Assembly: GCA_017311315.1 (NCBI GenBank)
Contig: CM029626.1
Location: 14,576,477 to 14,640,476, forward strand
Direction: 5' to 3'
DNA from: Dendrocalamus latiflorus
Lineage: Eukaryota; Streptophyta; Magnoliopsida; Poales; Poaceae
DNA length: 64,000 nucleotides
The position numbers and the translations under genes were made by a program. Shown one piece after another: positions 19,560-30,315 of this stretch. Each line of letters begins with the position of its first letter. The first letter of the stretch is position 1. Under the pieces are notes generated by a model, which was not told where the DNA came from, did no database searches, and saw only the letters and a program-made list of their open reading frames with translations.

Positions 19560-21300
19560 CATTAGCTCCGTTCATATTGACAACTGTACAAGACCGATTT
19601 ACACATGTCATAATTCAAATGATTTAAACGACAGCTCCAAATCAAGGGTCACATAAAAACCGTCGGCGTTTATAGTACCTGTATGTAGAGAACACACAGA
19701 GAACATATAGTATGTACTTACCTTTACGGTATATTTACTGTGCATCTAAACTAAAAAAGTCGTAAAAAATCTTAAAAAGAATTTTGGATGTATTTCATGG
19801 TTTACTCCACCTATTTATACAATTTTAAATTCAAATTCATTTTATGTTAGGAGTACCAAAAGGAGAAAATTCTAATAGATTTAAACTCTTCATTTTTGTC
19901 ATAATTTTCTCTTTTTTGTACTATTAATATAGAATGAATTTAAAATTAAAATTTTATATATAAGTGAAGTAAAACATGAAGTACACCTAGAAATTTTTTT
20001 AGAAATTTTTAAGTTTGAGTGTATGGTAATTACATACTATATGTTCCCTAACTTTTTTTCTATTTGGTACAGGGTTATGCGGTGCTATGGTACCGAGATT
20101 TGCTATAGTTGGTGACAAATGTACAAGAATTGTTTACACATTTCCTCATTACGTTGATTTAAATGATAGCTCAAATAAAAAGTCAAATAAAAACAGCTGG
20201 CGTCCGTAGTATCCCTATGTAATCACAGAAGTGTTGATCCTGGATCCAACGATCCGTATGTACATCTGGACGTCAATGAAGGAGTACATCACCTTCTTTT
20301 CTTACTCGCTAACTACATAATTAATTGTTTTTCTCTTTGGTACAGGGTTATGCGGTGCTACAATACCGATATTTGCTATAGTTGCTGACAACTGTACAAG
20401 GTTGATTATGATGATTTAAATGACATCCCAAATCGAGGGTCAAACGAGAACCGCCGTTCTCTCTAGTATCTCTATGTAATCATAAAACACACGTCCTTTT
20501 TTACTTTTCAGCATTTCTTCAATTTTTTAGTAATTATTATTTATTAGATTAATAAGAGAATATACAATAGTTTATTTTTAAAGTTGTCACTAAGACTTTC
20601 ACTTCATTTAAAAACAGTATTAGAGACAACAACTTCAATAATAAATCATTTCTCCAACTATTTTATACTATTTTCACTATAACTCATTGATTCACACCTT
20701 ATTTGTGTTGGTTTGCAAATTCAAATCATCTTTTTGTATAAGAGACAACACATTATCTCTCTTCACTTCTTTCTCTTCTATATGAGATTTTACCTATATA
20801 ATATAGATAAGAGACAGTTAAGATGATGCTATGAAAAGATGACACTATTGAAGATACCTTAAGTCATAACTTAAAAGAACATGCTAAAGTTCGTTTCTCT
20901 ATCCAACCATTCAACGGTTCATTTGTATATCTAGGCGTCATTTAAGATACATCAGCAACAGATTCAAGGGACTGTGGTTATGATCTATCTCCAAGATATC
21001 GTTCATACTTCTTTTCTCACTCACTAATCACATGATTAGTTTGTTTTTGTCTTTGATATAGGCTTATGTAGCGTTTTGGTATTGAGATTTGCTACAACTA
21101 CACAAGGCTGGTTTACACGTGTCATGGTTATCTATCCTGATCACGCGAATGACATCTCAAATCGAGCATCAAACAAAAACCGCCGTCGGCTGTTTTACCC
21201 TATGTAGTTACAAAAAACGTCGATTCTTGATCCAACCATCCATACACACATCTAGACAAAGATCCAAGAAAACTCTGAAAAATTCGTTTCTTACTCACTA
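19560..21300 (+). repeat. Four diverged tandem copies of a ~150-200-bp unit upstream of the ZF-HD gene
   Basis: Copies begin near 19570, 20050, 20340 and 21055. Shared blocks are GGTTATGCGGTGCTA, GATTTGCTATAGTTG, ACAACTGTACAAG, a GATTTAAATGACA-like block, a CAAATCGAGGGTCA-like block, AAACCGCCGTC and TGATCCAACCATCC. Later copies add a TTACTCACTAATTACACGAT-like block. Two AT-rich insertion-like segments (about 19735-20045 and 20480-20900) separate copies. The last unit ends about 190 bp before the ZF-HD start codon, so the array makes up its upstream region. Confidence 0.6.
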
Positions 21301-21490
21301 ATTACACGATTAATGAGTTTTTTTTGCTGTCTCTTTGCGTCTCACTCACTCTCCCGCTGGGCTTTTTATTCTTATCTCCTCGCCCTCGCTTCACCTCCTT
21401 ACCTGTTGTTTTCCTCCTCCCTTGTCCCATGCTAAAGCCAAGGCTTAGGCACTAGTGGTAATCTCGGTCAAGGCGAGTGACACCGCACGC

Positions 21491-22558
21491 ATGGAGGCCA
21501 TGGACGTCAAGTGCAAGCCGGTCATGTTCCCCAACGGGGCCGTCAAGAAGGTGAAGCCGGCGGCCGTGGCGCCGGCGGGGATCGGGGAGTCGATGTACCG
21601 GGAGTGCCTCAAGAACCACGCGGCGAGCCTGGGGGGGCACGCGGTGGACGGCTGCGGGGAGTTCATGCCGTCGCCGGCGGCCAACCACGCCGACCCGACG
21701 TCGCTCAAGTGCGCGGCCTGCGGCTGCCACCGCAACTTCCACCGCCGGCTGACGGAGGGGTCCCAGCCGCCGCCTGCCCCGGCGGCGCTGCCAGGGCCGC
21801 CCATGCCGGCGAGCGTACTCCATGCACAGCCGCACCGCGGCGAGGAGACGCCGGAGGACCGGCTCCCGGGGGTCGACGGCGACGAGTCCGACTCCGACTC
21901 AGACGGCTCGGAGTACGACGACGAGCGGTCGGTCTCCCCCCCGCCGCCGGCGCCGGTGGCGCAGCAGCCGCCGGCGTACTTCTCTTCGGCGCCGCACATG
22001 CTTCTCTCTCTGAGCTCCGGCGCGCTGGGGGCCGCGGGGGCGGTGCAGAGGCTCCCCGCCCAGGTGCCGGCGGCGACTGCGCCGGCGTCCCATGGGGCGA
22101 TGCCGAGGAAGCGGTTCCGCACCAAGTTCACCACCGAGCAGAAGCAACGGATGCAGGAGCTGTCGCAGCGCCTCGGGTGGCGCCTGCAGAAGCGCGATGA
22201 GGCCATCGTCGACGAGTGGTGCCGCGACATCGGCGTCGGCAAGGGCGTCTTCAAGGTTTGGATGCACAACAACAAGCACAACTACCTCGGCGGCCACAGC
22301 GCCCGCCGCAGCGCCTCCTCGTCCGCCGCCCCAGTCGCCACTACCTCCGCCCCTGCAGCCGCTGCACCACTCCACCCCTCCACCGCCGCCCCACCACCAT
22401 TCAACTCCACCACCCCTCCCCCTCCCACCCACACCTCTCCCCATCCCACCGCCACCGACTTCAACATCAACGGCGCCGCCTCTACAGCCGCTCCCTCCGC
22501 CCGCTCCGCCACCGCTGGCCACCCAGAGAACGGAGCCTCGTCGCCGCAGTCCGCATAA
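21491..22558 (+). CDS. ZF-HD (zinc-finger homeodomain, ZHD) transcription factor
   Basis: The intronless 355-codon gene fits the usual ZHD structure. The start at 21491 is the first in-frame ATG; a second at 21500 (GCCATGGAC) has better context. Residues about 36-86 are the ZF-HD dimerisation domain: YRECLKNHAA, VDGCGEFMP, CAACGCHRNFHRR. Residues about 205-266 are the atypical homeodomain: KRFRTKFTTEQKQRMQELSQ, then helix 3 with VFKVWMHNNKHN. A His/Pro/Ser/acidic linker with SDSDSDGSEYDDE lies between. The tail after 266 is Ala/Pro/Ser/Thr-rich. ZHD proteins dimerise through the finger and bind ATTA-containing DNA in the nucleus. GC content is far above the flanks, as in many grass genes. The tandem repeats before it make its promoter unusual. 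Confidence 0.95.
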   Translation: MEAMDVKCKPVMFPNGAVKKVKPAAVAPAGIGESMYRECLKNHAASLGGHAVDGCGEFMPSPAANHADPTSLKCAACGCHRNFHRRLTEGSQPPPAPAALPGPPMPASVLHAQPHRGEETPEDRLPGVDGDESDSDSDGSEYDDERSVSPPPPAPVAQQPPAYFSSAPHMLLSLSSGALGAAGAVQRLPAQVPAATAPASHGAMPRKRFRTKFTTEQKQRMQELSQRLGWRLQKRDEAIVDEWCRDIGVGKGVFKVWMHNNKHNYLGGHSARRSASSSAAPVATTSAPAAAAPLHPSTAAPPPFNSTTPPPPTHTSPHPTATDFNINGAASTAAPSARSATAGHPENGASSPQSA

Positions 22559-22960
22559 ACTAGAGAGAGAGAGAACATGTAGCTTTCAGTGATCATTTCT
22601 TTTCTATTTCTTTAGACTTTTCATCTAAGAAATTAACCCCAAGAAAGGATGCCGCTTGATGTCTAGAAATCTAAGCTTTCTCTGTATGTTCTTGGGATCC
22701 GATGATGATGGTGATTTAGGATTAATTAGATTATCTCTTCTCAAAAGTGGCACCTTTCTTGGTTGTTCTTGTCAGGCGGGAGGAGAGGCTTCTTCCATCT
22801 TCTAGGGATGCTCTTCTGTTGTGATCAAATAAAATGTATACAAAATGGAAGCAGCCTCTCGTCTGGTTCTTGGCTCTTGCTCTTCGTGGTACTGATCTTT
22901 CATTGATTAATTCCTCCGTTCTTTTTACTTGTCTTTTAGATTCCATGTCGTTAAACATTT
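22559..22960. other. 3' flank of the ZF-HD gene
   Basis: A GAGAGAGAGA tract follows the stop. AATAAA-like signals occur near 22828. No further gene is seen. Confidence 0.4.
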
Positions 22961-23057
22961 TACTAAAATTTGACCAAATTATCTAGATTAACTATATAAA
23001 ATTATATCATTAAATTTATTATTAAAAATATTTGGTAGTGTCTAAGTATCACTTGGA

Positions 23058-23525
23058 TGTTTTCTTTCTAACTATTATCCAAATTTGTGACTTTGGATTA
23101 TGGCATCTGTAGTGTATGAAAATAGAGAGTCTTAAGCCACCTTAAGGTCAACCTTATACATTACATGTGTGACCTTAAATAGGCTATAAGCAAAAAAAGG
23201 CTTAAGGCTGGTCCTCAAGCTAAAGACCTGACCACAAGCATTAAAATACAATTTTTCTTTATCTGCCAAATGAGACCGTCTTAAGGTCCCTTGGGTTATA
23301 TACACTATGGAGTCAGCCTTAAAGTTTATATAGGACCCACCTTAAGGCCCCTTGAGTTATATACACTACAGATGCCCTTAGAGATCAAATGGCCTCTTGT
23401 TTTCGAAGGGGGAGATTTGTTTTCAAGGGTGAAGGAGTAGAATTCAAGGAGAGGGGAGAATTTTGGTGGAAATTTATGGTCGATCCTAAATCTGGATGAT
23501 AGTTAGAAAGAAAACATCTGGATGA
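23058..23525. repeat. Inverted repeat pair around a nested MITE
   Basis: GATGTTTTCTTTCTAACTAT at 23058 and its near-exact complement at 23500-23525 face each other across about 420 bp. The Tourist-like element at 23101-23377 lies between them. This suggests an older fold-back or MITE-type element later hit by a second one. Confidence 0.5.
23101..23377. mobile_element. Tourist-like MITE with TTA target duplication
   Basis: The 277-bp element has inverted ends TGGCATCTGTAGTGTAT and the complement GGGCATCTGTAGTGTAT. TTA lies at 23098-23100 and 23378-23380. The interior is rich in CTTAAGG blocks and non-coding. Confidence 0.75.
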
Positions 23526-23664
23526 TATTTAACAAAATCCAAAACATTTTTATAATATTTTAATTTTATTAGTACATCATAATTTAAAGTTATAAAAAGT
23601 AATAGTTACATCAAAAGTCTGTAAAAAATAAAAAATATCACGTAAAAAGGAAGTAGATTTGCCT

Positions 23665-23893
23665 TTTCTTTTTTGGCTGAGGTTTTTGATTTTTGACTGT
23701 GACTTGTGATTTTTTGACTGTTCGTGTGAGAGATTACAGAGTAACAGAAATTTATATGTGGTTTTATCGATATAAATAAAATTGATGTAGTATATACTGT
23801 AATTAATTAGTAGATTCTATTTTAAAAAAATATTTTATTTAAAAATTAGTTACTAAAAAAAGCAAAAGCCCAAAAGCTGAAGAACAGGACCGT
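23665..23893. repeat. Repeat family A copy
   Basis: It has CTTTTCTTTTTTGGCTGAGG at the left and AAAAGCTGAAGAACAGG at the right. Internal ATTGATGTAGTATATACTGT and AGTAGATTCTATTTTAAAA blocks match family A. The ends are imperfect inverted repeats. Confidence 0.5.
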
Positions 23894-24285
23894 AATCGGC
23901 TTGCTTGTACTTGTGCGCGTAGAAGAATCCGGCTCTGCGCGGCGAAACCTATCATTAGGAGGGCCTTATTATAATGCTTGCACGCATCCCTATCTGAGTT
24001 CGGTTAAATTAACGAGCGCCTAAACTAAAACCAAGCTGCTATCACTTTGTACTTTCTATAGTAGTATCTTCTCGTCACGCTTGCCATCACTACTTGGTAT
24101 AGTACTCACCCACACGCGCATTCTTGAGTAGTTCTTCTCTGTATGGTTTCTCTCTCTAAACTCTTCTTCCAAACTCCTTCCACTTGGGCATTTCTACCAT
24201 AAAAGCCCTTGCATTGCAAAGCAAGAGTTCTCTCTAGATCCAAAACTGCATGGATGCAGGCAGATTACATCAGCTCGGGTACAGT

Positions 24286-24568
24286 TAGAGCAACTCCATC
24301 CCATTAGTCATTTCTCCTTCTCTATTTCCTAGGATGAAGAGGCTAGCTATTATTTTCAGCTCTCTATTTGAGTTAACATTCCAATGGCCTAGCTATTTGA
24401 GAAGCGAGTGAGGATGCGCTCGCCAAATCTAGCTAGCGGCCGGGAGAAAATAGCGACTCGATAAAAATGAAGAGGAGGATAAAGAACCGGTTGGAGTCCA
24501 TTTCTTGAGTCATATTAGGTAAATATACAATGAAGAGCAGGATAAAGAACCGGTTGGAGTTGCTCTGA
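24286..24568. mobile_element. MITE with AGAGCAACTCCA termini
   Basis: TTAGAGCAACTCCATCCC at the left pairs with the complement of TTGGAGTTGCTCT at the right. A direct internal duplication of AGGATAAAGAACCGGTTGGA lies near both 24475 and 24540. The interior is non-coding. Confidence 0.55.
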
Positions 24569-24599
24569 GGATTGATAGATAGCTGGATATGGATAAGCT

Positions 24600-24880
24600 G
24601 TGGGCTCTTTTAGGCAGTGACTATATTTTTATTTATGATTTTTAAATTCTAGTTACTCGTGAGAGACAGTATATAGAAAAAACACAGTCGCATATAATTT
24701 TGACCAGTATAGCTAAATTCGATACAGTGTTTACTACAATTCATCTGTAGACTCTATCTTAAAAAGACACAGTGTTTACTACAATTCATCTGTAGACTCT
24801 ATCTTAAAAAGACGTATCGTTTAAAACTAATTACTATAGAAAAAATAATAAGTTAAAGACAAAGCAAAAAAAATCCCGTT
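24600..24880. repeat. Repeat family A copy with a perfect 45-bp tandem duplication
   Basis: The family A block ending CTATCTTAAAAAGAC is present twice, at 24724-24768 and 24769-24813, as identical 45-bp units. A recent replication slip or unequal exchange inside an older element would explain this. Confidence 0.6.
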
Positions 24881-27180
24881 TCAAAAAAAAGGGGCAAGGC
24901 AAAAAAAACCCAGCCAGATGGGACGAGGCAATTAGGCGGCAGTGCTTCGTCCTAAGAAATGTCTTAGCTGCGCTTAAAAGGGCAAGTAAATGGGAGAAGG
25001 AAAGTGCGATCGGTTGCTGTTCCGCTCTGTACTAGCTACACTGTTGGTGATGGGATGGAATATGAGGAGGAAGGGATGCTTTTTGTCGTGCTGGGTCTTC
25101 TTGAAAAGCTGATGGCTGCATCGACACTGAAAAGGCTCTCGCTCGCTCGCTCTATGGCTATGGGGGCCGGCCGGCTGGCTGACAAGCCAAATCATACAGC
25201 TACGCTCGTGATGGCATTAGCGTTGGCATGGCTCCCTGCCTCCCTGACAGTGCAGGTTCAAAAAAAGAGGGTTTTTTTCCGCCTCACTTCTCTCTGATAT
25301 TTCTTCCCTGATGCTCAATTCCCAAAGGATGCAATCGATGGATCCACCTGCTGCTTCGTAACCCCAGCCCCATGATTTGCTCTCAATCCTCCCCATTATG
25401 CGTTGCGCAGGTAGGCGCCACTCCCCTTCTTTTTGGTTCTGTCTACAAGAATCATTATTTCATTGTGTCGCTCCAGATCTTGCGTATTTTATTTTTTGCT
25501 AGAGCAATCTCTTGCATGCACTAGTTCACTTCACAAGATCACATACATAAAATGCAGGATTGCAATTTGCAGGTATGATGCATGCTATCCCAATCAGATA
25601 ATCACTATGCATGAATCGGCATTTGTAGCTGTACTGTATACTATTTGTTATCTGTTGCATCAAACATCTCTCTCATTTACTAGTTGCTACCATGCATCCC
25701 CCTAATGCGTTTTTCGGTGGTAGTGATGTAAAGCACTACTACCCGGCCTATTCAACCCAGTGGTGCATCTTCTTATGTAGTAGTAGGAGTAATACTCAAC
25801 ACCCTATTGCGTTTCCTGCAGCAACCTAAAACAATTATACAGTGGGATTCGAAGATATGATGGTTATAAGGTTGTACTACCTCTTAGTTACTCCTACATG
25901 TTTGACTATTCTTTTGTTCATATTTGTCTTTGTAGTAACAGTATGGCAAAGTTCACATTCGCTAGTGTAGCATAGATAGCGTAATTCCACCTACAATTAT
26001 TGATTTTATGAAAATATTATGAAATCAATAGAATTTCTCACCATTCATGTGCTCCTATATTTGTGTGGCCTTCACTTCTCATTCGGCTCCAGCGAGAGCC
26101 ATTGCCATCAACCACCGCATGCACCCCTCTGATAAGGCTGCTTTGTAGTTTGCCCCCCTCTTGCTCCTCCTTAGATTAAGGAATAGGCATTAGGGTCCCG
26201 TTGTCTCTGTCTTGTCCCGGCACTGAAGGTAGCAATAGCGATGGCAAGGTACTGTTGTCTTGGCAATGGAGGCGGCGGTGGTGTAGGGGAAGGGAAGAGA
26301 AGAGGTGGCGGCGCAAGCACAGAGGAAGGCAGCGGTTAGAGTTTTGTGGAGGGGCTTTTTTGTATGTTGGAGATAGGAGAGGGAGAGATGTTAGATCTGA
26401 TCCAACAATTTTTAATTGGAATCAAGCAAATTTTTAATTGAGTAATACATGGGCAATCCCTTGAATTCGACATCTCATGCCCTATTATATGGAATTTATG
26501 GCAATAATATTAATATTTTAATACAAAAATTTGGCAATAATCTAAAATATTAATCGAGGGATTAAAAAAGATGGTTATGATATTTTACTTCCATAATTGT
26601 ATAACATAGTAGTGCCTTCTGAAAATGATGTAAGTACATGTTTAGCTCGTAATTTTGTTCAAAATTTTATTGTAATGGAGTAATGGTATTGCTTTTGATA
26701 CAATCTAGCGCATTAATAGTGAGAGCTAAAAAAAAAGTTTGTGCGATACTCATATTTCAATCGTGTCCACTTCTTTTTTATTGCTGTTATACATTTTTGC
26801 TGGTCTTTTTATAAGATTTTTTTCGTATTGGTGTCTAAAGTAATTTATTTTAATTTCCTGCATACCATTGGTGAAACTTCTTAGGTTAGTTATGCATTTA
26901 ATATCTCTTGACCTACACAAATGATATTTTTTTACACATTATTGTTCCACTTCATAACTATATACTCTGCTGCAGAACATCACCGATTCGATTCGACCCC
27001 AGTAGTTATACCATTGCATTATGAAGTACAACTCCTTCAAATTCCCCCAAAATATATTCATTTCTAGTGTTTAAAAATAAATATCGTGCCACTTCTTGTA
27101 GAGGGTAGAATATATATAGCAAATCACTCAGATATATGGAACATCTAATTTTCTTAGGACTTTGTTTTGGCTATTTCTTA
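24881..27180. other. Intergenic, no supported gene
   Basis: Short frames at 25004-25297, 25433-25705 and 26201-26437 have no recognised motif or splice pattern. The region 26200-26400 is GGCGG/GAGGG-rich, like LTR-retrotransposon debris. I checked for microRNA-type hairpins and tRNA genes by eye and found none I can support. Confidence 0.4.
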
Positions 27181-27346
27181 TAGGGTTAATTCCTTATATG
27201 TCACTAAAAATTCCAAAATTCTTGATTGTGTCACTGACATATGGGGTCTGAATCCACACGTGGGATCTGAATCCACATGTGAGTGCCACAATGAGTGGCA
27301 TATAAAAAATAATGTAAACTTTTAATGGCAAATAAGGAATTGTCTC
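27181..27346. mobile_element. Short MITE-like element with AATTCCTTAT termini
   Basis: AGGGTTAATTCCTTATATG at the left and the complement of ATAAGGAATTG at the right form short inverted repeats about 165 bp apart, around a non-coding interior with a tandem ATCTGAATCCACA-like duplication. Confidence 0.4.
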
Positions 27347-27589
27347 CTTTCTTATATGTTATTCGGTGATGGTGATGCCTCTTTAAGGGGAACTCATCAT
27401 AAGGATGTTCCTCATGAACATGCTTTATCCTGTGCTGGTGATGGGCATGCAAGGTCTTGAAAGATTTGGTTGCTGGGTTGGTGGGGGTTCATGTGATGGC
27501 AAAACCCTAACAAATAATTCTAAGCTAAACCCTGCCTAGCTTAGCTTGTTGCACGATCATGCATTGCATTGCCAGGTGGTGATCATTTG

Positions 27590-27858
27590 GGCTTATTTTT
27601 GATGGCTTATGGCTAAAAACACTGTAGCTGGCTGAAAAAACAATGTAGCTGATAGATGCTTATTTAGCATAATTAAATTTAAAAAATTAAAAAAATATAA
27701 AAAATATGTTAGCCTATTACGTATAATACAAACAAATACAGGGAAAAAAGAACCGGCAAAAAAACTCAACAAAAAGCCAAAAGTTCAGAAAAAAATGAAA
27801 TTTATGAATAGAGAAAAATAAGCCGGAAGCTAAAAGCTGAAGACAAAACGATCACAGC
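27590..27858 (+). repeat. Repeat family B copy
   Basis: It carries the full set of family B blocks (CACTGTAGCTGGCTGAAAA, CTTATTTAGCATAATTAAAT, GAACCGGCAAAAAA, AGCCAAAAGTTCAGAAA). It is closest to 38533-38800. Confidence 0.6.
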
Positions 27859-28123
27859 TTTCCTCTATGTCGATCCCCCTTTGGCAATGTTCCCAAAATG
27901 CACAATGGTTAATTTAACCAGAGGATGTTCCCACTATCAGAAGGTGTTTTCCTAGGTAAGGATCGATGCTAGGCAGTTACAAAACTGAGATTATTATATA
28001 TGTTTTTTTGATCCGTGGTTTATAACTTTTAGCTGCATCATATTAATTTAATAAATAATAATTACTAAAAGAAATCGAAACCAAAAGTTGACTAAAGAAG
28101 TCAAAAAAGGGGGGCAATAATGG

Positions 28124-28326
28124 CTGAATTTTTTGTATTTAAGCCCTTTTTTTGAAAAATATTCACATTTAGACCCCTGGTGGTTTTAATTCCGTTTTTG
28201 GACCCAGGGGGTCGGAGGCTCGGAGCCGTGACCCACGGCGCCGAGGTAACACGTCTCGGCGCCGTGGTCCATGGCTCCGAGGTCGCAGGCCCACTCCAGC
28301 CTGGTGGCCTGCGTGGCGCTGACGTG
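28124..28326 (+). repeat. MULE-A left terminal inverted repeat
   Basis: It matches 32212-32406 in reverse complement with few mismatches, up to GGCGCTGACGTG. The inner half is GC-rich and contains a 12-bp inverted repeat, CACGGCGCCGAG at 28234-28245 and CTCGGCGCCGTG at 28255-28266. GGAGCCGTGG/GGCGCCGAG repeats continue inward to about 28450. Confidence 0.85.
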
Positions 28327-28579
28327 GCAGCACCTCGGCGCCGTGGATCGTGGCTCCGAGCTCGGAGCCGTGGGTCGTGGCGCCGAGCTCGGAGCCGTAG
28401 ATCGTGGCGCCGAGATGCCTGCCACGTGGCGCCGAGCTCCCTGCCACGTCTGCAGACACTCGGCGTCTAGGGTTTGCACCGATCAGGCTTTACGTTGTCG
28501 CAAAAAGAATTACTAGTTGTATTTTGTTAATTTGAACTGTAATGATTATAAGTTTTGTTAATTTTGTAGTTGTGAATTA

Positions 28580-28950
28580 CAAAACAATTTGAAAAAATTG
28601 TAAAACAAGTTTATGTTGATTGACTCGTTGTAGATGCATAAAAAAATATGGTAATTTTTTTAGGAACGATTGTGCGTAGAACGGTCGATATATAAAATGG
28701 TATGTGTCTTTTAAGGTTTGATATGTTTTAAGGGTTTGCAATTCCCGTGGTTTTTGCAAGGTTTGGTAATTTTGTAGTTGTAATATGGGAACGAATCTGA
28801 TAAAGTCGTAATAAAAATTTATGTTCATTGCAGGTTGGACATGCAAACCAAATTAAGCTAAATTTTTTTGCCGAAGGATTGAGCGTAGAAATATCGATGC
28901 ATATAGTGGTAAGTGATATTTCGAAGGTGAGTGATATTTTGACATGGCAG
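28580..28950. repeat. MULE-A subterminal repeats
   Basis: Two diverged copies of a unit with TTGTAGATGCATAAAAAA-like sequence, then AGGAACGATTG.GCGTAGAACG and TCGATATATAAA, lie at about 28615-28705 and 28815-28915. The same pair occurs in MULE-B at 48710-49015. Conservation between two elements that differ in TIR sequence suggests a function such as protein binding or 3' RNA processing of GRF-A, whose stop is just downstream. Confidence 0.6.
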
Positions 28951-29057
28951 GCATGTGGCATGTGTGCAACTCTGTACTTCTAATGTTCAGAATTCCACCA
29001 CTAGTCCTAACATGCATGCCTTAGGGAAAATAACTTGCTGGGTCTATTACATTTTGT

Positions 29058-29667
29058 CTATTGGGTATAGCGTGGTTGTTTCCCCTTTTTGTCACGCCCT
29101 GAAGATGGCTCTGCTGCATCCTTCTTTCTGTCACTCTTGGTCTTGAGAGCTGCCTCCCGAGCTTGAAGCTCCTCCTCCTGACGCTTGATGGCAGCTTCAC
29201 GCAGACTTAACTGCTCCCGTCTCCTTTGCAGCTCATCCTCCTTGCCCTTCAGACGGATTTGGTTTACCCTCACGCGACGCTCTTGGTCAAGCCGCATCTG
29301 TCGTTCCACCTCGCGAGCCTGAGTCATCTTGACAAAGTATTGTGCTTTGTTTTCCACCTCCACTGCCCGGTTATTTGGCCATGCCGGCGACACCCGATCC
29401 ACCCATTCGATGAACCTGCAAGCCTATGTGTGGCGTGGTAGATGTCATCGATCAAGTTGAAAAAAGATAACAAGAAACAAATGATTTAGTTGTGGTCGTT
29501 ACCACGAAGTCGTCATCCAGGTCAGGACATTTGAAGAACCTACGGCCGTATTTGGCTCGTTGTACTCGATCAGTCCAAACTCCCAACATCGTCCTAAAGC
29601 CGCAATGGCACTTCGGGCGCTCATGCCGCTCCGGCACTCCAAATGGGTCGGACCTCCAGGAAGACAT
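29058..29667 (-). CDS. GRF-A: GRF-type zinc finger plus coiled-coil protein (MULE-A)
   Basis: There are two exons, 29667-29503 and 29423-29058, split by a 79-bp intron (donor GTG|GTAACG, acceptor CATAG|GC). The product is about 176 residues. Residues 19-61 are a GRF zinc finger: KCHCGF, GRRFFKCPDL and ACRFIEWVD supply the Cys ligands and the aromatic/basic signature. Residues about 75-155 are highly charged and heptad-like (QARE, RRREQLSLREAAIKRQEEEL), a coiled coil. The tail is basic and ends KGKQPRYTQ. GRF fingers bind nucleic acid; the role in a transposon is unknown. A homologue with the same intron position and length and the same KGK.PR.TQ tail is at 49220-50000. This copy has no internal stop. 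It is divergent from GRF-B. Confidence 0.75.
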
Positions 29668-29899
29668 TGTTGTGTAGTAGTATTGTGATGCCTTGAGGAG
29701 GAGATGTGGTATGGAAGACATAGAAGGGAGGCCTTTATGTAGGCAGGTTATCTGGTGCAGTGGGCATAGTCCATGGAGAGGATATTTTCGCTTTTCCTGG
29801 ATTCCAGTGTAGCAATAAATGGCCCTATGTAGGCTTTTCAGAGACTATAGTCTCGTAATAAATTCATAGTTCGTAGCATTTTCAGAGATTGGACCATTC

Positions 29900-30236
29900 A
29901 AAGCCTAGAAAACTAAAGACCTACGCCTCTATATGTGTACAGGCCTACAGGCCTACTCCTGTAAAGGCTAAAGACCTACGCCCTATATGTGTACAGGCTA
30001 AAGGCCTACTCCGTCACTGCGCAAAGCTGGCATATGCTGCCTCGTTTTGTCATGTCACTGAGCAAAATCTGAACTCTTGTGTCATGTCACTGAGCAAAGC
30101 TGCCCTCTTTTGTCATCTCACTGAGCAAAAGCTGACCTCTTGTGTCATGTCCCTGAGCAAAGCAGGGGCGTGTTGTCATGTCCCTGAGCAAAAGCCTCTT
30201 TTTTTGGTGGTCACTGCATTAAGCTGCCCCGTTTTG
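29900..30236. repeat. Tandem-repeat array between divergent GRF genes (MULE-A)
   Basis: From about 30012 there are six or seven diverged units of roughly 31 bp with the core TTTTGTCATGTCACTGAGCA followed by AAGCTG. It is the same unit as in the larger array at 50168-50778 and at 51795-51955. The last unit touches the GRF-B TATA box. Just before, at 29910-30010, a ~55-bp CTAAAGACCTACGCC-containing segment is present twice. Confidence 0.8.
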
Positions 30237-30237
30237 C

Positions 30238-30245
30238 TATAAGTA
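30238..30245 (+). promoter_or_regulatory. TATA box of GRF-B (MULE-A)
   Basis: TATAAGTA sits 71 bp before the ATG and directly after the final tandem repeat. The corresponding position in MULE-B reads TATAAATA (50783-50790). Confidence 0.6.
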
Positions 30246-30315
30246 GCAGGGTTGGGGTCACATGACATTGTGAATCGAACAAAGTAGTACCCTCTCTTTC
30301 GTGGTGAAACATACC

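Noticed and set aside
21511..22522. Long alternative frames on both strands over the ZF-HD gene (for example 229 codons plus, 207 and 278 codons minus)
   Set aside because: They are shadows of a very GC-rich coding sequence; only the frame at 21491-22558 has the zinc-finger and homeodomain motifs.
25200..25260. GGCATGGCTCCCTGCC as a microRNA160-like sequence
   Set aside because: It matches only part of the mature sequence, and no complementary arm is found nearby to form a precursor hairpin.
28169..28516. Four overlapping frames of 81-97 codons with HGSELGAT-type repeats
   Set aside because: Produced by the GC-rich repeats in and beside the MULE-A terminal repeat; open on both strands.
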